Notes under the pieces: generated by a model
Seen by the model: only the letters and a program-made list of their open reading frames with translations
Told to the model about the DNA's origin: nothing
Database searches by the model: none
Part shown: piece by piece, positions 18,775-27,471 of the stretch
Numbering within the stretch: position 1 is the first letter of the stretch
Layout: each line of letters starts with the position of its first letter
From: Anabaena sp. 4-3
Lineage (GTDB): Bacteria > Cyanobacteriota > Cyanobacteriia > Cyanobacteriales > Nostocaceae
Assembly (NCBI RefSeq): GCF_001597745.1
Contig: NZ_LUHJ01000012.1
Location: 62,001-126,000, forward strand
Direction of reading: 5' to 3'
DNA: 64,000 nt
Program-made: the position numbers and the translations under genes

Positions 18775-19345
18775 CTCGCCATCCATGTATCTCAAAGTTA
18801 CCAATTGGCTGAAATCCAAACTTCTTGGTGTTAACCCTGAAGTATCCTCATCTGCTCAAGACGTACTTTCATCCAGCCAAAACCGCTATATTCTCACATC
18901 AGAACAACGAGAAAAATTAATAGCAGAATTCAGCAACTTACAAAAACAAAATACTTTACTCCAGCAAACTTTACGCGAACAACAAACTCAAGCAGCAGCT
19001 AATAGAGAAGATTTATTTTTAGAACTATTAGAAGTGACTGACGCGCTAGAAGCATTGCTAAACTACTTAGAAAACAACCCAGAACCCAACCCGGAAATTT
19101 TCCAACGCTTACCCAAGTCTGTGGGAATAGTTTATCGGAAATTTCTCAGCGTACTCAGCAAACGTCAAGTTGTACCCATAGAATTATCAGGAAATCAACC
19201 CGACTTTAATTTATGTAGAGTAGTAGATAGAGAAGTGAGAAATGATGTAGAAGAACAAACAATTACTAAAATTGTCCGTCCAGGTTTTATGATAGGTGAA
19301 AAAGTTTTACGCCCAACAGAAGTAATTACATCTAAGTCAGAATAG
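18767..19345 (+). CDS. GrpE-like nucleotide exchange factor
   Basis: 192 aa from a GTG at 18767, overlapping the previous gene by 8 bp; an ATG at 18785 is an alternative. Residues 40-75 form a coiled coil (EQREKLIAEFSNLQKQNTLL), as in GrpE. The C-terminal part has the GrpE beta-domain pattern: a middle LPKSVGIVYRKFLSVL, then ITKIVRPGFMIGEKVLRPTEVI, close to the GrpE ending (V..V..PGY...dRVLRPA.V.V). GrpE releases ADP from Hsp70. Having it in the same operon as a divergent Hsp70 supports a dedicated chaperone machine. A terminator follows about 200 bp later. Confidence 0.82.
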   Translation: MSDSPSMYLKVTNWLKSKLLGVNPEVSSSAQDVLSSSQNRYILTSEQREKLIAEFSNLQKQNTLLQQTLREQQTQAAANREDLFLELLEVTDALEALLNYLENNPEPNPEIFQRLPKSVGIVYRKFLSVLSKRQVVPIELSGNQPDFNLCRVVDREVRNDVEEQTITKIVRPGFMIGEKVLRPTEVITSKSE

Positions 19346-19539
19346 TCCTCAACTTTTTGTAAGTAGGACTTACGCACTTGTGAGCATCACAGTCTTTTGT
19401 AGGGTGCATCAGAAAATAAAATTTGCTAAAAATCAACTGCTGTTCAACATCTGGCCTACCCTAATAATATGCCAATTGTGTCAGTCCTGGTAATATGAAC
19501 AAAGCCTAGCCAACTAGCATCATATTTTCAGTTAGTAGT

Positions 19540-19560
19540 CAGGACTTTAGTCCTGTTTTT
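19540..19560 (+). terminator. Terminator after the Hsp70 operon
   Basis: CAGGAC-TTTA-GTCCTG followed by five T's. It lies 195 bp downstream of the GrpE-like gene and just before the end of the convergent kptA gene. The GGACTTTAGTCC core also occurs at about 47659 and 60213 in larger repeats. Confidence 0.65.
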
Positions 19561-19565
19561 ATCTC

Positions 19566-20120
19566 TCACTCAGCAACCATAACAGTCAAATACTGCGGTG
19601 GTACATGATCTACTAACCACACCCCATTTTCTGAGCAATAAAAAGTAAATCCTGCTTGATACATCACCATCGCGTCAACCGAGAAAATAACTGGACTACC
19701 ATGACGTATTCCGACTTTTCTGGCTGTTTCTATATCTTGAGATAGATGTACATGATGACGCGACATCTTCAAAATTCCAGATTGCAAAATTGCTGGTACT
19801 GATTTTTCTCCTGTACCGTGATACAGAATATCTGGGGGAATTTGTCGTTTTAGTTGCAAGTCTACTGTTACACTGTGTCCCTGATTGGCTCGGATTTTTG
19901 TTCCGGTTTCATCAAATGAGAATCGCTGTTTATCGCTATTTTTTACAACTTGTTCTAATTCGGTACGGGAAATAGGAAAGTTATGAGATGCACAAGCTGT
20001 AAGTAATTCATCAACTTCTACCCAACCACCAGCAGTTAAACTGAGTTTAAGCAGTTCTGGTGTATGCCGCAAATGCTTGCTTAAAAATTTGCTGATTTTT
20101 ATCTCGCGTGATTTATCCAT
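19566..20120 (-). CDS. kptA: RNA 2'-phosphotransferase (Tpt1/KptA)
   Basis: 184 aa. The N-terminal winged-helix motif ISKFLSKHLRHTPELL contains the catalytic Arg-His pair (Arg18-His19). Further family motifs are GGWVEVDELL, LYHGTGEKSVPAILQSGI, RHHVHLSQDIETARKVG and the end LVDHVPPQYL. Tpt1/KptA moves an RNA 2'-phosphate to NAD, giving ADP-ribose 1'',2''-cyclic phosphate. In fungi this finishes tRNA splicing; bacteria lack that pathway, so the natural substrate here is unknown. It stands alone, separated from the upstream VOC gene by two hairpins. Confidence 0.92.
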   Translation of the reverse strand: MDKSREIKISKFLSKHLRHTPELLKLSLTAGGWVEVDELLTACASHNFPISRTELEQVVKNSDKQRFSFDETGTKIRANQGHSVTVDLQLKRQIPPDILYHGTGEKSVPAILQSGILKMSRHHVHLSQDIETARKVGIRHGSPVIFSVDAMVMYQAGFTFYCSENGVWLVDHVPPQYLTVMVAE

Positions 20121-20208
20121 ATCTAGTATTAGACATCTGACGAAAAATTTTTATAGATATTAAGTAACTCAACTTAGTAAGTAGGCTTAATTAATTGTTA
20201 GATAGTGG

Positions 20209-20290
20209 AACAGGCTTCTAGCCTGTTGACAGGCTGTCCGGCCCATCCGTAATACTCAGATACCCGACTTCTCAAAGAAGTCGGGTATCT
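20209..20290. repeat. Two perfect hairpins between the VOC gene and kptA
   Basis: AACAGGCT-TCT-AGCCTGTT (20209-20227) and a 15-bp stem AGATACCCGACTTCT (20258-20272) with its exact complement (20276-20290), separated by a 3-nt CAA loop. The second resembles a dispersed Nostoc hairpin. They lie downstream of the VWA-VWA-VOC operon and upstream of kptA. No T-run follows on the minus strand, so a terminator role is only possible. Confidence 0.7.
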
Positions 20291-20310
20291 ATCCCATCAG
20301 TATTTTATTT

Positions 20311-20697
20311 TTAACACTCATAAATTTCTAAAGGCAAGTTATCAGGGTCTGGGAAAAAAGTAAATTTTTTACCTGTAATTTCATCAATTCTGATATTTTC
20401 TACCTCGACATGATGAGCTTTTAAATAATCAACAGTTTCTTCTAGATTTTCAACAGCAAAAGCTAAATGTCTTAAACCACAAGCTTCTGGATTACTACAT
20501 CTTTGGGGAGGATGGGGAAATGAGAATAATTCAATTTGGGTAGTTGCGTTAATTCGTAAATCTAATTTATAGGAATTTCTGGCAGCGCGAAAAGTTTCTT
20601 TAATAATAGGAAAACCGAGAACTTCTACATAAAACTTTTTTGAGCGTTCGTAGTCTGAACAAATAATAGCGATGTGATGAATGCCAGTAGTTTTCAT
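20311..20697 (-). CDS. VOC/glyoxalase-family protein (YaeR/GloA2 type)
   Basis: 128 aa with the vicinal-oxygen-chelate pattern: TTGIHHIAIICSDYERSKKFY at the start (metal-ligand His), TQIELFSF, then LRHLAFAVENLEETVDYL and FFPDPDNLPLEIYEC. The length and the final PDP.NLPLEIYE match the YaeR/GloA2 group of lyase-like proteins, whose substrate is unclear. The ATG is only 4 bp from the stop of the upstream VWA gene, so it is the third gene of that operon. Confidence 0.82.
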   Translation of the reverse strand: MKTTGIHHIAIICSDYERSKKFYVEVLGFPIIKETFRAARNSYKLDLRINATTQIELFSFPHPPQRCSNPEACGLRHLAFAVENLEETVDYLKAHHVEVENIRIDEITGKKFTFFPDPDNLPLEIYEC

Positions 20698-20701
20698 GAT
20701 G

Positions 20702-21985
20702 TCAAGAAGTCTGTAAAATTGTCTTGGCAGCCATGCGTGTTTTTTTCAGGTCAGCATCGGAAAGTTCTTGACCAGATTGTAGACGGGTGGCGGAGGTTTG
20801 TAAAACTGTCGCTGCATTCTGATCACCGATTTGTAAAGCAGTTTTGGCGGCAGTTTGTAACATTGTCACCGCACCAGAGCGATCGCCTAGTCGTAATTTA
20901 GTCTCGGCTAACTGGGCTTGGCGATACTTAGCTAAGGTCAAAATCCACTGATGCACTTGGGAGTTGAAATCTGGTTGATATTCTGGTAAAATGTTGGCAT
21001 ATACTGGCCAAATAGTCGAAAAAATTCCCTCTTGTTGCCTAGAGGGGTCATCATAGCGGATCTGCACTTTGCCAATGACTTGCTGTCCTGGCGGTAACTG
21101 TCCTAAATACAAATTCAGCAAAACCACCCGTTCCATATTCGTCATCAAATCACCCAAGCGGACAATAAAATCGCCATCTGGGGATGTTTCCACGGGTAAC
21201 TCAATAATGTCTGGGGAAACTTGCGCCACGGGTTTGAGTTCAGCTAACTTGACATCAGGAGCTAAAGATAGTAACAGGTAAGCATTGGTGAGTCCTACCG
21301 ACTGCACCCGTGTAAACAGACGATTAAATTGATGGGTTGCTTGTTCAGGTCGCTCAATATGGGCGAGAGTGCCGCCACCAGCATCAGCAATTTTTTCGAG
21401 TAAATCTTGATTCCAGCTATTGCCGAAACCGAGACTATTAATCGTTAAGTTAATTTTTGCGGCTTTGTGAGCCAGTTCCAGACACCGTTTACTGTCATCG
21501 CGGCCGATTTCCCATTTCCAAATTTTCAGACTGCTTTCACCGTGACCATCAGTGAGGAGAAACGCTTGGGAAACCGCGCCTTTTGTCCCCTTCATTAATT
21601 CCGTAATTCCCAGTTGCAAACCCTCAGCAATGGTTGTACCACCACTAGCAGTTAATTTATGCCTAATTTGAGATTTGATGGTTTCACGGTCTAAAACTGG
21701 TTGATTGGGGATGATCACCTCAGCCGAACCCGCAAACGCCACAACTGAAATGCGATCGCCTGGCTCTAGTCTGTCTAATAAGCGTTCTACAGCCTCAATC
21801 ACAGTTTTCAGGGGTTTGCCGTGCATGGAACCACTTTGATCCAAAATTAAGCAGAAATTAAGCGGCAAATTCTGCTGAAACTTTTCAATATTCGCAGAAA
21901 CAGAAATTGCCAATTGACGCTGACTGGTGAGTTGAGCCGCATCAACATTGTAGTCACTTAACGCACTGAGCAATTGGACTTTCAT
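20702..21985 (-). CDS. VWA-domain protein, second of a tandem pair
   Basis: 427 aa. A von Willebrand A domain (about 43-230) has the MIDAS motif LDQSGSM (Asp49, Ser51, Ser53), GGTTIAEGL and LLTDGHGES. The rest is beta-rich, then a helical C-terminus (ATVLQTSATRLQSGQELSDAD). There is no signal peptide, so it is predicted to be cytoplasmic. It is clearly paralogous to the gene upstream; their C-terminal 60 residues are nearly the same. Its ATG follows the upstream TAG with no spacer, so translation is coupled. VWA proteins bind partners through a metal ion; the partner here is unknown. Confidence 0.85.
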   Translation of the reverse strand: MKVQLLSALSDYNVDAAQLTSQRQLAISVSANIEKFQQNLPLNFCLILDQSGSMHGKPLKTVIEAVERLLDRLEPGDRISVVAFAGSAEVIIPNQPVLDRETIKSQIRHKLTASGGTTIAEGLQLGITELMKGTKGAVSQAFLLTDGHGESSLKIWKWEIGRDDSKRCLELAHKAAKINLTINSLGFGNSWNQDLLEKIADAGGGTLAHIERPEQATHQFNRLFTRVQSVGLTNAYLLLSLAPDVKLAELKPVAQVSPDIIELPVETSPDGDFIVRLGDLMTNMERVVLLNLYLGQLPPGQQVIGKVQIRYDDPSRQQEGIFSTIWPVYANILPEYQPDFNSQVHQWILTLAKYRQAQLAETKLRLGDRSGAVTMLQTAAKTALQIGDQNAATVLQTSATRLQSGQELSDADLKKTRMAAKTILQTS

Positions 21986-23239
21986 CTAAGAAGAGGTATC
22001 TTGCAAGACAGTTTTGGAAACGATTCTGGTTTTCTTGCGATCGCTTTCTGATAAATCTTCACCAGATTGCAGTCGAGTGGCTGAGGTTTGTAATACAGTC
22101 GCCGCACCCCTATCTCCCATTTGCAGAGCAGTTTTCGCAGCCGTTTGCAACATAGTAGCAGCACCAGAGCGATCGCCTTGTTGTAGTTTGGCTTCTGCAA
22201 TTTGGGTTTGACGATACTTAGCTAATGCCAGAATTGACTGCTGTACCTGGGCATTAATATCTGGTTGGTAGACCCGCAAAATATTAGCATAGATGGGGAC
22301 ATTAGGCGTGAATAACCCGACTTGATTTTGGGACGGGTGATCATAACGCACTTGGACATTCACAATCGGCTGTTTACCTTCCGGCAATTGTCCCAAATAA
22401 ATATTAGCCAAAATCACCCTTTCTACATCCTTCATCAAATCACCCAACCGGACAGCAAAGCGGCCATCAGCTTCTTGTTGCACAGGTAACTCAATTGTGT
22501 CTGGTGCAACTTGGGCAATAGGTTTGAGTTCTGCAAATCTGACATTGGGCATCAGAGAGAATAGCAGATAAGCATTAGTCAAACCCACAGTTTGAATCCG
22601 ACTGAACAAGCGACTAAATTCATCTACAGCTTGTTCCGGTTTTTGGATATAGGATAAAGTACCCAAAGCCGCATCAGCAATTTTTTCTAAAACATCTTGA
22701 TTCCAGTTATCGCCAAATCCCAGAGTATTTAACGTCAAGTTATAGTTAGCCGCCAACTGGGCAAATTTTAAACAGCGATTATTATCACCGTGTTCATTTT
22801 CCCCATCGGTGAGCAAAAACGCCTGAGAAACCGTGTCTTTTTTGCCTTTGGCTAACTCCTCAATTCCCAAGCGCAAACCTTCATCGATAGCTGTACCGCC
22901 ATCAGCCGCCAGACGGCTGATTTGTTTTTTGATTTGTTCAGGGTTGTCAATGACTTGATTAGGGACTAAGACCTTAGCACGATGATCGAAGGCTACCACA
23001 CTCAGGCGATCGCCCACTTTTAGTTTATCCACCAACCGATTCGCCGCTTGTTTAACAATTTCTAAAGGTCGCCCATTCATCGAACCACTATGATCCAGAA
23101 TTAAGCATAAATTCACCGGCACATTTCGGTCTTGTGGTTCCGCACTCGCCGAAACCGAAATTGCCAACTGACGCTGACTGCTTGCTTGACTTGCGTCAAT
23201 ATTGCCATCATTGAGGAGAGGTTGCAAATTAACTTTCAT
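21986..23239 (-). CDS. VWA-domain protein, first of a tandem pair
   Basis: 417 aa, the first gene of the VWA-VWA-VOC operon. The MIDAS motif is LDHSGSM (Asp49, Ser51, Ser53), with GGTAIDEGLRLG and LLTDGENEHGD completing the metal site. The domain order and C-terminal helical repeat-like segment (AATMLQTAAKTALQMGDRGA) match the downstream paralogue. It has about 15 residues fewer in the loop after LLTDG. No signal peptide is seen. The pair looks like a tandem duplication with later divergence; function is unknown. Confidence 0.85.
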   Translation of the reverse strand: MKVNLQPLLNDGNIDASQASSQRQLAISVSASAEPQDRNVPVNLCLILDHSGSMNGRPLEIVKQAANRLVDKLKVGDRLSVVAFDHRAKVLVPNQVIDNPEQIKKQISRLAADGGTAIDEGLRLGIEELAKGKKDTVSQAFLLTDGENEHGDNNRCLKFAQLAANYNLTLNTLGFGDNWNQDVLEKIADAALGTLSYIQKPEQAVDEFSRLFSRIQTVGLTNAYLLFSLMPNVRFAELKPIAQVAPDTIELPVQQEADGRFAVRLGDLMKDVERVILANIYLGQLPEGKQPIVNVQVRYDHPSQNQVGLFTPNVPIYANILRVYQPDINAQVQQSILALAKYRQTQIAEAKLQQGDRSGAATMLQTAAKTALQMGDRGAATVLQTSATRLQSGEDLSESDRKKTRIVSKTVLQDTSS

Positions 23240-23488
23240 AATCCAAACATCACAAACAGGATATATACATTTATGAATAGCTTCAAATCGTTACAGCAAT
23301 GCTACGGAAAAATTAATTTCAGCAATCCATGAAGATATTTCAGATAATATATTCAGAATATCTTAGAAGCCAACCATTGGCAGATGCCCAGCTATCTTGC
23401 CCATAAGTGAGAAAACCGCACTTGCAGATAGCTAGCATCGCGCTAGGATGTATTACAGTTAACGGCATAATTCAGGCGATCAGTTGCT

Positions 23489-24151
23489 ATGGACATTTCC
23501 CCCATCAAGGCTGTTCAAGCCCCTTACTACGGCGATAACTTCTACCGGACACCGCCGCCAGATTTACCTTCCCTACTATTAAAGGAGCGAATTGTCTATC
23601 TGGGAATGCCACTGGTGCCTGCTGTCACGGAATTGATAGTTGCCCAACTATTGTATTTGCAGTCCGACGACCCCGAAAAGCCGATTAAAATTTATATCAA
23701 CTCTACCGGCACCTCCGGTTATAGTGGCGAACCCATCGGCTTTGAAACCGAAGCCTTCGCCATCTATGACACGATGAAATATATCAAGCCTCCCATTCAC
23801 ACCATTTGTATTGGTTCAGCGATGGGTATGGCGGCGATGTTACTCAGTGCTGGCACAAAAGGTTGCCGTGCTAGCTTACCTAATGCCTCCATTATCTTGC
23901 ATCAGCCCAAGAGCTACGCCCAAGGGCAAGCAACCGATATTCAAATCCGGGCTAAGGAAGTTCTGGCTAACAAAGCCTCAATGGTTGATATTTTGTCGCG
24001 TAACACCGGACAAACCCCAGAAAGAATTACTAAAGACATGGATCGTCTCTTTTACATGACTCCTTACCAAGCCAAAGAATACGGCTTGATTGATCGAGTC
24101 TTTGAAAAAGAAGAACTTGCCAATCCTCCACTACCCGCTAGTGTTCTTTAA
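23489..24151 (+). CDS. clpR: ClpR, catalytically inactive ClpP paralogue
   Basis: 220 aa with the full ClpP fold ([57 protein letters not shown]). The triad is broken. Aligned with the neighbouring ClpP, the serine is Gly113 (SAMGMAA), the aspartate is Leu187 (DMDRL), and only His138 remains. It also has an extra loop after INSTG. This is the ClpR subunit of the cyanobacterial and chloroplast Clp core, which forms mixed rings with ClpP3 and acts with ClpC. It precedes clpP by 151 bp, the same clpR-clpP3 pair known in other cyanobacteria. Confidence 0.93.
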   Translation: MDISPIKAVQAPYYGDNFYRTPPPDLPSLLLKERIVYLGMPLVPAVTELIVAQLLYLQSDDPEKPIKIYINSTGTSGYSGEPIGFETEAFAIYDTMKYIKPPIHTICIGSAMGMAAMLLSAGTKGCRASLPNASIILHQPKSYAQGQATDIQIRAKEVLANKASMVDILSRNTGQTPERITKDMDRLFYMTPYQAKEYGLIDRVFEKEELANPPLPASVL

Positions 24152-24164
24152 AGCAACATTAGTC

Positions 24165-24295
24165 AACAGTCAATAGTCAACAGTAATGACTAATGACTAA
24201 CGACTAATGACCCTTACGGGTTCGCCAGTCGCTCATGGGGGAAACCCCCAAGACCGCGCTGACTCACTAATGACTAATGACTAATTACAAACGGA
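24165..24295. repeat. Heptamer repeat cluster and hairpin between clpR and clpP
   Basis: The 151-bp gap is filled with degenerate AGTCAAC/AGTCAATA units, CTAATGA heptamers (about 24185-24210 and 24265-24290) and a GGGGG-AAA-CCCCC hairpin (about 24236-24251). Such short tandem repeats are typical of Nostocales spacers. They would be transcribed if clpR and clpP are one operon. Confidence 0.7.
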
Positions 24296-24302
24296 GTCAA
24301 AT

Positions 24303-24896
24303 ATGCCTATAGGAGTGCCTAAAGTTCCTTATCGGATGCCCGGAGGACAGTTTACAGATTGGATCAGCATTTACGATCGCCTGTACCGAGAACGTATTAT
24401 TTTCCTGGGGCGTGATGTTGATGATGAAATCGCCAACCAAATCATTGCCGTAATGCTGTATCTGGATTCGGAAGACCCAGGTAAGGATATTTACTTATAT
24501 ATCAATTCCCCTGGTGGGATGGTAACATCCGGCTTGGCAATTTATGACACCATGCAGCACATCAAGTCTGACGTGGTGACAATTTGCGTCGGTTTAGCCG
24601 CTTCAATGGGTTCTTTCTTATTGGCAGCCGGGACAAAAGGCAAACGCCTAGCATTGCCCCATTCTCGGATTATGATTCACCAACCCTCTGGCGGTACTCG
24701 TGGACAAGCCACCGACATCGAAATCGAAGCCAGAGAAATTCTGCGGATTCGTAACCAGTTAAATAACATTTATGCTAACAACACTGGTCAACCCCTAGCC
24801 AAAATCGAAAAAGACATGGATCGCGACTTTTTCATGTCCGCCCAAGAAGCCAAAGAATACGGCTTGATTGACCGTGTGATTGAAGAACGGATTTAG
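24303..24896 (+). CDS. clpP: ClpP protease catalytic subunit (clpP3 type)
   Basis: 197 aa, catalytically complete: Ser101 (LAASMGS), His126 (MIHQPSGG) and Asp175 (DMDRD), with the usual spacing. Motifs [18 protein letters not shown] and [14 protein letters not shown] are standard. As the partner of ClpR downstream of clpR, it corresponds to cyanobacterial ClpP3. The mixed ClpP3/R core degrades proteins delivered by ClpC, optionally through ClpS (a clpS gene is at 50.0 kb in this window). Confidence 0.94.
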   Translation: MPIGVPKVPYRMPGGQFTDWISIYDRLYRERIIFLGRDVDDEIANQIIAVMLYLDSEDPGKDIYLYINSPGGMVTSGLAIYDTMQHIKSDVVTICVGLAASMGSFLLAAGTKGKRLALPHSRIMIHQPSGGTRGQATDIEIEAREILRIRNQLNNIYANNTGQPLAKIEKDMDRDFFMSAQEAKEYGLIDRVIEERI

Positions 24897-24974
24897 GATT
24901 AGGGACTGGAAGGGACTGGTGACTGGGTACTGGGAGCAAGGGAAAAGAACTTGTACCCAGTCAACAGTCAACAA

Positions 24975-25009
24975 TTTTGAATTTTGAATTTTGAATTTTG
25001 AATTTTGAA
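24975..25009. repeat. TTTTGAA heptamer, five tandem copies
   Basis: Five perfect copies of TTTTGAA in the clpP to J-protein gap. Four more copies of the same heptamer lie at 57344-57371. Confidence 0.95.
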
Positions 25010-25187
25010 TTGATCTGCCCCAATCCCTAGCAAAAATGTCAATTGCACTACATAATTGATTCGGAAGATACTGAGTTTGGCGCATCGTCCAAGCTGATAA
25101 ACTATAATAGAAGATTATTTATTATTAAAATTTCATGCTGGCAGCTAGTAGCTGATAGCGGAAATATTCAACCACTAATAGATCAAG

Positions 25188-25817
25188 ATGGATCTTGGAG
25201 ATTGCTACCGTTTATTGGGTTTAAGGTCGGGTGCTTCTTTTTCCGACATTAAAGCCTCCTACCGACGACTCGCGCAGCAATATCACCCGGATATTAATCC
25301 AGGGGACAAAAAAGCTAAAGATAAGTTTATCGCCTTGACAGAGGCATATAGATTCTTATTGACAGTAGTACCACCAGAAGAGACTGCCCAAAGTGTAAAG
25401 CAGTCTTATACATCTACGTCTAGTCGCCAACAGACTCAAGCCACCAAGCCAGAAACAGCACCTAAAGCCACCACCGCCACCACGGAAAAGCCACCCACCC
25501 AACCGCCTAATATGGCGGAAATAGAGCAACGGCTGAAGTGGAAGACTTACGAACAACTGCAACGGTTTTTAAAAGAACGGCGATTTCCCCAAGCGATCGC
25601 CTTAGCAGAAGCCTTAGCCGCACGTTTACCCAAAGACGCAGAAGTACGCCAATGGCAAGCGATCGCCTATCAAATTTGGGGACGCGCTCTAATTAATGAA
25701 AACCAATTGCTCAAAGCCAGGGTTTATCTCAAAAAAGCCTTAAAAACTGATCCTCACAATAAAGCCTTATGGGAAGAAGTACAGCGTGATTTCCAGAAGT
25801 TAGAGCAGATTTTTTAG
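25188..25817 (+). CDS. J-domain protein with C-terminal TPR-like segment
   Basis: 209 aa. A canonical J domain occupies 4-65 with the intact HPD (His33-Pro34-Asp35) in RRLAQQYHPDINPGD and the helix III/IV region KFIALTEAYRFLL. A Thr/Pro/Ala-rich linker (about 70-110) follows, then helices resembling one or two TPRs (RFPQAIALAEALAARLP, QLLKARVYLKKALKTDPHN). It can stimulate an Hsp70; whether it serves the divergent Hsp70 at 12.7 kb or a standard DnaK is unknown. It is a single gene, followed by heptamer repeats. Confidence 0.88.
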   Translation: MDLGDCYRLLGLRSGASFSDIKASYRRLAQQYHPDINPGDKKAKDKFIALTEAYRFLLTVVPPEETAQSVKQSYTSTSSRQQTQATKPETAPKATTATTEKPPTQPPNMAEIEQRLKWKTYEQLQRFLKERRFPQAIALAEALAARLPKDAEVRQWQAIAYQIWGRALINENQLLKARVYLKKALKTDPHNKALWEEVQRDFQKLEQIF

Positions 25818-25855
25818 TCATTAGTTATTAGTTATTAGTCATTAGTCATTAGTTT
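25818..25855. repeat. TTAGTCA/TTAGTTA heptamer repeats
   Basis: About five degenerate heptamers of the CTAATGA family (reverse orientation) between the J-domain gene and the convergent Rieske gene. The same family occurs at 24.2, 27.8, 49.8 and 58.8 kb. Confidence 0.8.
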
Positions 25856-25896
25856 CTCGCCTCCGTTCCCTCCGCTCCTCCGCTCCTCCCCAGTCC

Positions 25897-27228
25897 CTAC
25901 CTTTGGGCGTGGATATAATCTACAAAGTAAAATTTGGGAGTTAGCCAGAATTTGAGCCAAGCATAGACAGCAAGGCTTAAGAGTGCTGTAATAATTAGGG
26001 GTAAACCTAACTTTAGTCTGACGCTATCTGGGAGGATGGCAGCCCCGGCGACTGTAATGGCAAAATATGTGAGTAAGATGAATTGCGATCGCTCGATATT
26101 TTTCAGGGCTTGACGGCAGCTACTACAATGTTGGGTATGTTGTTTGTAACGATCTAAAATCACAGAGCGATCGTCATTAATGGTTAAGCTGTCTGTAGGA
26201 TTAATTCCTACCTCTTGCCAAGGTAACTTGCCCTGACAATAGCGATCAAACCACCTCCGAAACTCTATCACTAAACGGTCAGCACTGGTAGGCATTTTGT
26301 AGGCAGTTTTCCAGCTTTCAGTTGATTGTTTTTGTTGCAAAATCTTCTCTTGCTGGAGTAGTAAAATCATATCTCCATCTAAAACCGCATTACGGTTAGT
26401 GATGTGATCCCACCACCGGGGGGTAAGTCGATGGAGTTTAGTCGCAAAATTGCGGCTAAATTGGGCGACAATCCGAGATTTACCCGGAGCTACAGGAATA
26501 CAGTAAGTAATCAATCCTACTTGTTTGCCAGCATTACCGAAACTAATGGCATACTCTAAACGACAAGGTGGCTCAAAGGTAATGGTGCTGTTAAAATTGC
26601 CCTTAACATGGGCTTGAATTAAATCTGCTGTAGATTGCACAATTTCCATAGGAACAGGTTTTGCTTGTTCTCGCTTACCCTGTACCCCATGATGAGCAAA
26701 GGGAACATGACTAGGATCTGCCACATTTTCTACTAAAGTTTGCCAGTCATAAGCCAAATCACGCACAAAAGAACTCCAAACAAAACCTTTGCTTGTATCT
26801 ATTTGCGGTGATAAAGGTAAAGCTTGAGTAGCTGCTAATTCTGGTGATTGAGCATCCAGCCAAACCCAAAGCAAATCATTGGCTTGGCGCACTGGTAATG
26901 TAGTCACACAAAAACTGTGTTGATTTTGGGTAACAAGTTCTGGATTTTCAGCTTGGGGGATATGAGTACAAATTCCTTGCTGATCAAATTGCCAACCGTG
27001 ATAGCTACACATTAAATTTCCCGTCTTCTCATCCACTCTTCCCTCACTCAAGGGAGCTAGACGATGGGGACACTGATCTAAAAACACTCGGTAAGTTTCG
27101 GAAGTTTTAGGTTTCCAGATAACTAACCGCAGTCCTAAAATAGTAACTGGGGTTGGTCGTTGGGGGTCTAAGTCTTCAATGGGTGATACAGGATACCAGT
27201 TTTGCAGAAAATTGAATTCAGCTTGCAT
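25897..27228 (-). CDS. Rieske non-heme oxygenase, pheophorbide a oxygenase/Tic55-like
   Basis: 443 aa. The Rieske 2Fe-2S site is CPH (Cys53, His55) and CSYH (Cys74, His77). The mononuclear iron site is NVADPSHVPFAHH, giving Asp171, His174 and His179. The C-terminus carries a CxxC pair (Cys368, Cys371) and two membrane helices (about 382-400 and 408-428). This layout, including the redox-active CxxC before the membrane anchor, is that of the PAO/ACD1/Tic55/PTC52 family of plants and cyanobacteria. Substrate cannot be read from sequence; a tetrapyrrole is plausible. It is monocistronic and convergent with the J-domain gene. Confidence 0.88.
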   Translation of the reverse strand: MQAEFNFLQNWYPVSPIEDLDPQRPTPVTILGLRLVIWKPKTSETYRVFLDQCPHRLAPLSEGRVDEKTGNLMCSYHGWQFDQQGICTHIPQAENPELVTQNQHSFCVTTLPVRQANDLLWVWLDAQSPELAATQALPLSPQIDTSKGFVWSSFVRDLAYDWQTLVENVADPSHVPFAHHGVQGKREQAKPVPMEIVQSTADLIQAHVKGNFNSTITFEPPCRLEYAISFGNAGKQVGLITYCIPVAPGKSRIVAQFSRNFATKLHRLTPRWWDHITNRNAVLDGDMILLLQQEKILQQKQSTESWKTAYKMPTSADRLVIEFRRWFDRYCQGKLPWQEVGINPTDSLTINDDRSVILDRYKQHTQHCSSCRQALKNIERSQFILLTYFAITVAGAAILPDSVRLKLGLPLIITALLSLAVYAWLKFWLTPKFYFVDYIHAQR

Positions 27229-27471
27229 ATTGTGAAATAATTACATAAATTTTAAAAAACGTATACCACCAGAGGTAGAGGTAATAGTCAACATTTTTGC
27301 TAGTCAGAGTCAGCTATTAACTAGCTACTGCCTAGACTCAACTTTAATGATGACCGAAATCGGCAAAATATTGTTGGTGTGTTCTGTGTTTTGAAAACAA
27401 TTCTTGTACTGTGGTAGTCTGCGTTTTTCAAACAAAATCCTCGTACCGTCAAATCGGTAGGGAAAAATTTT

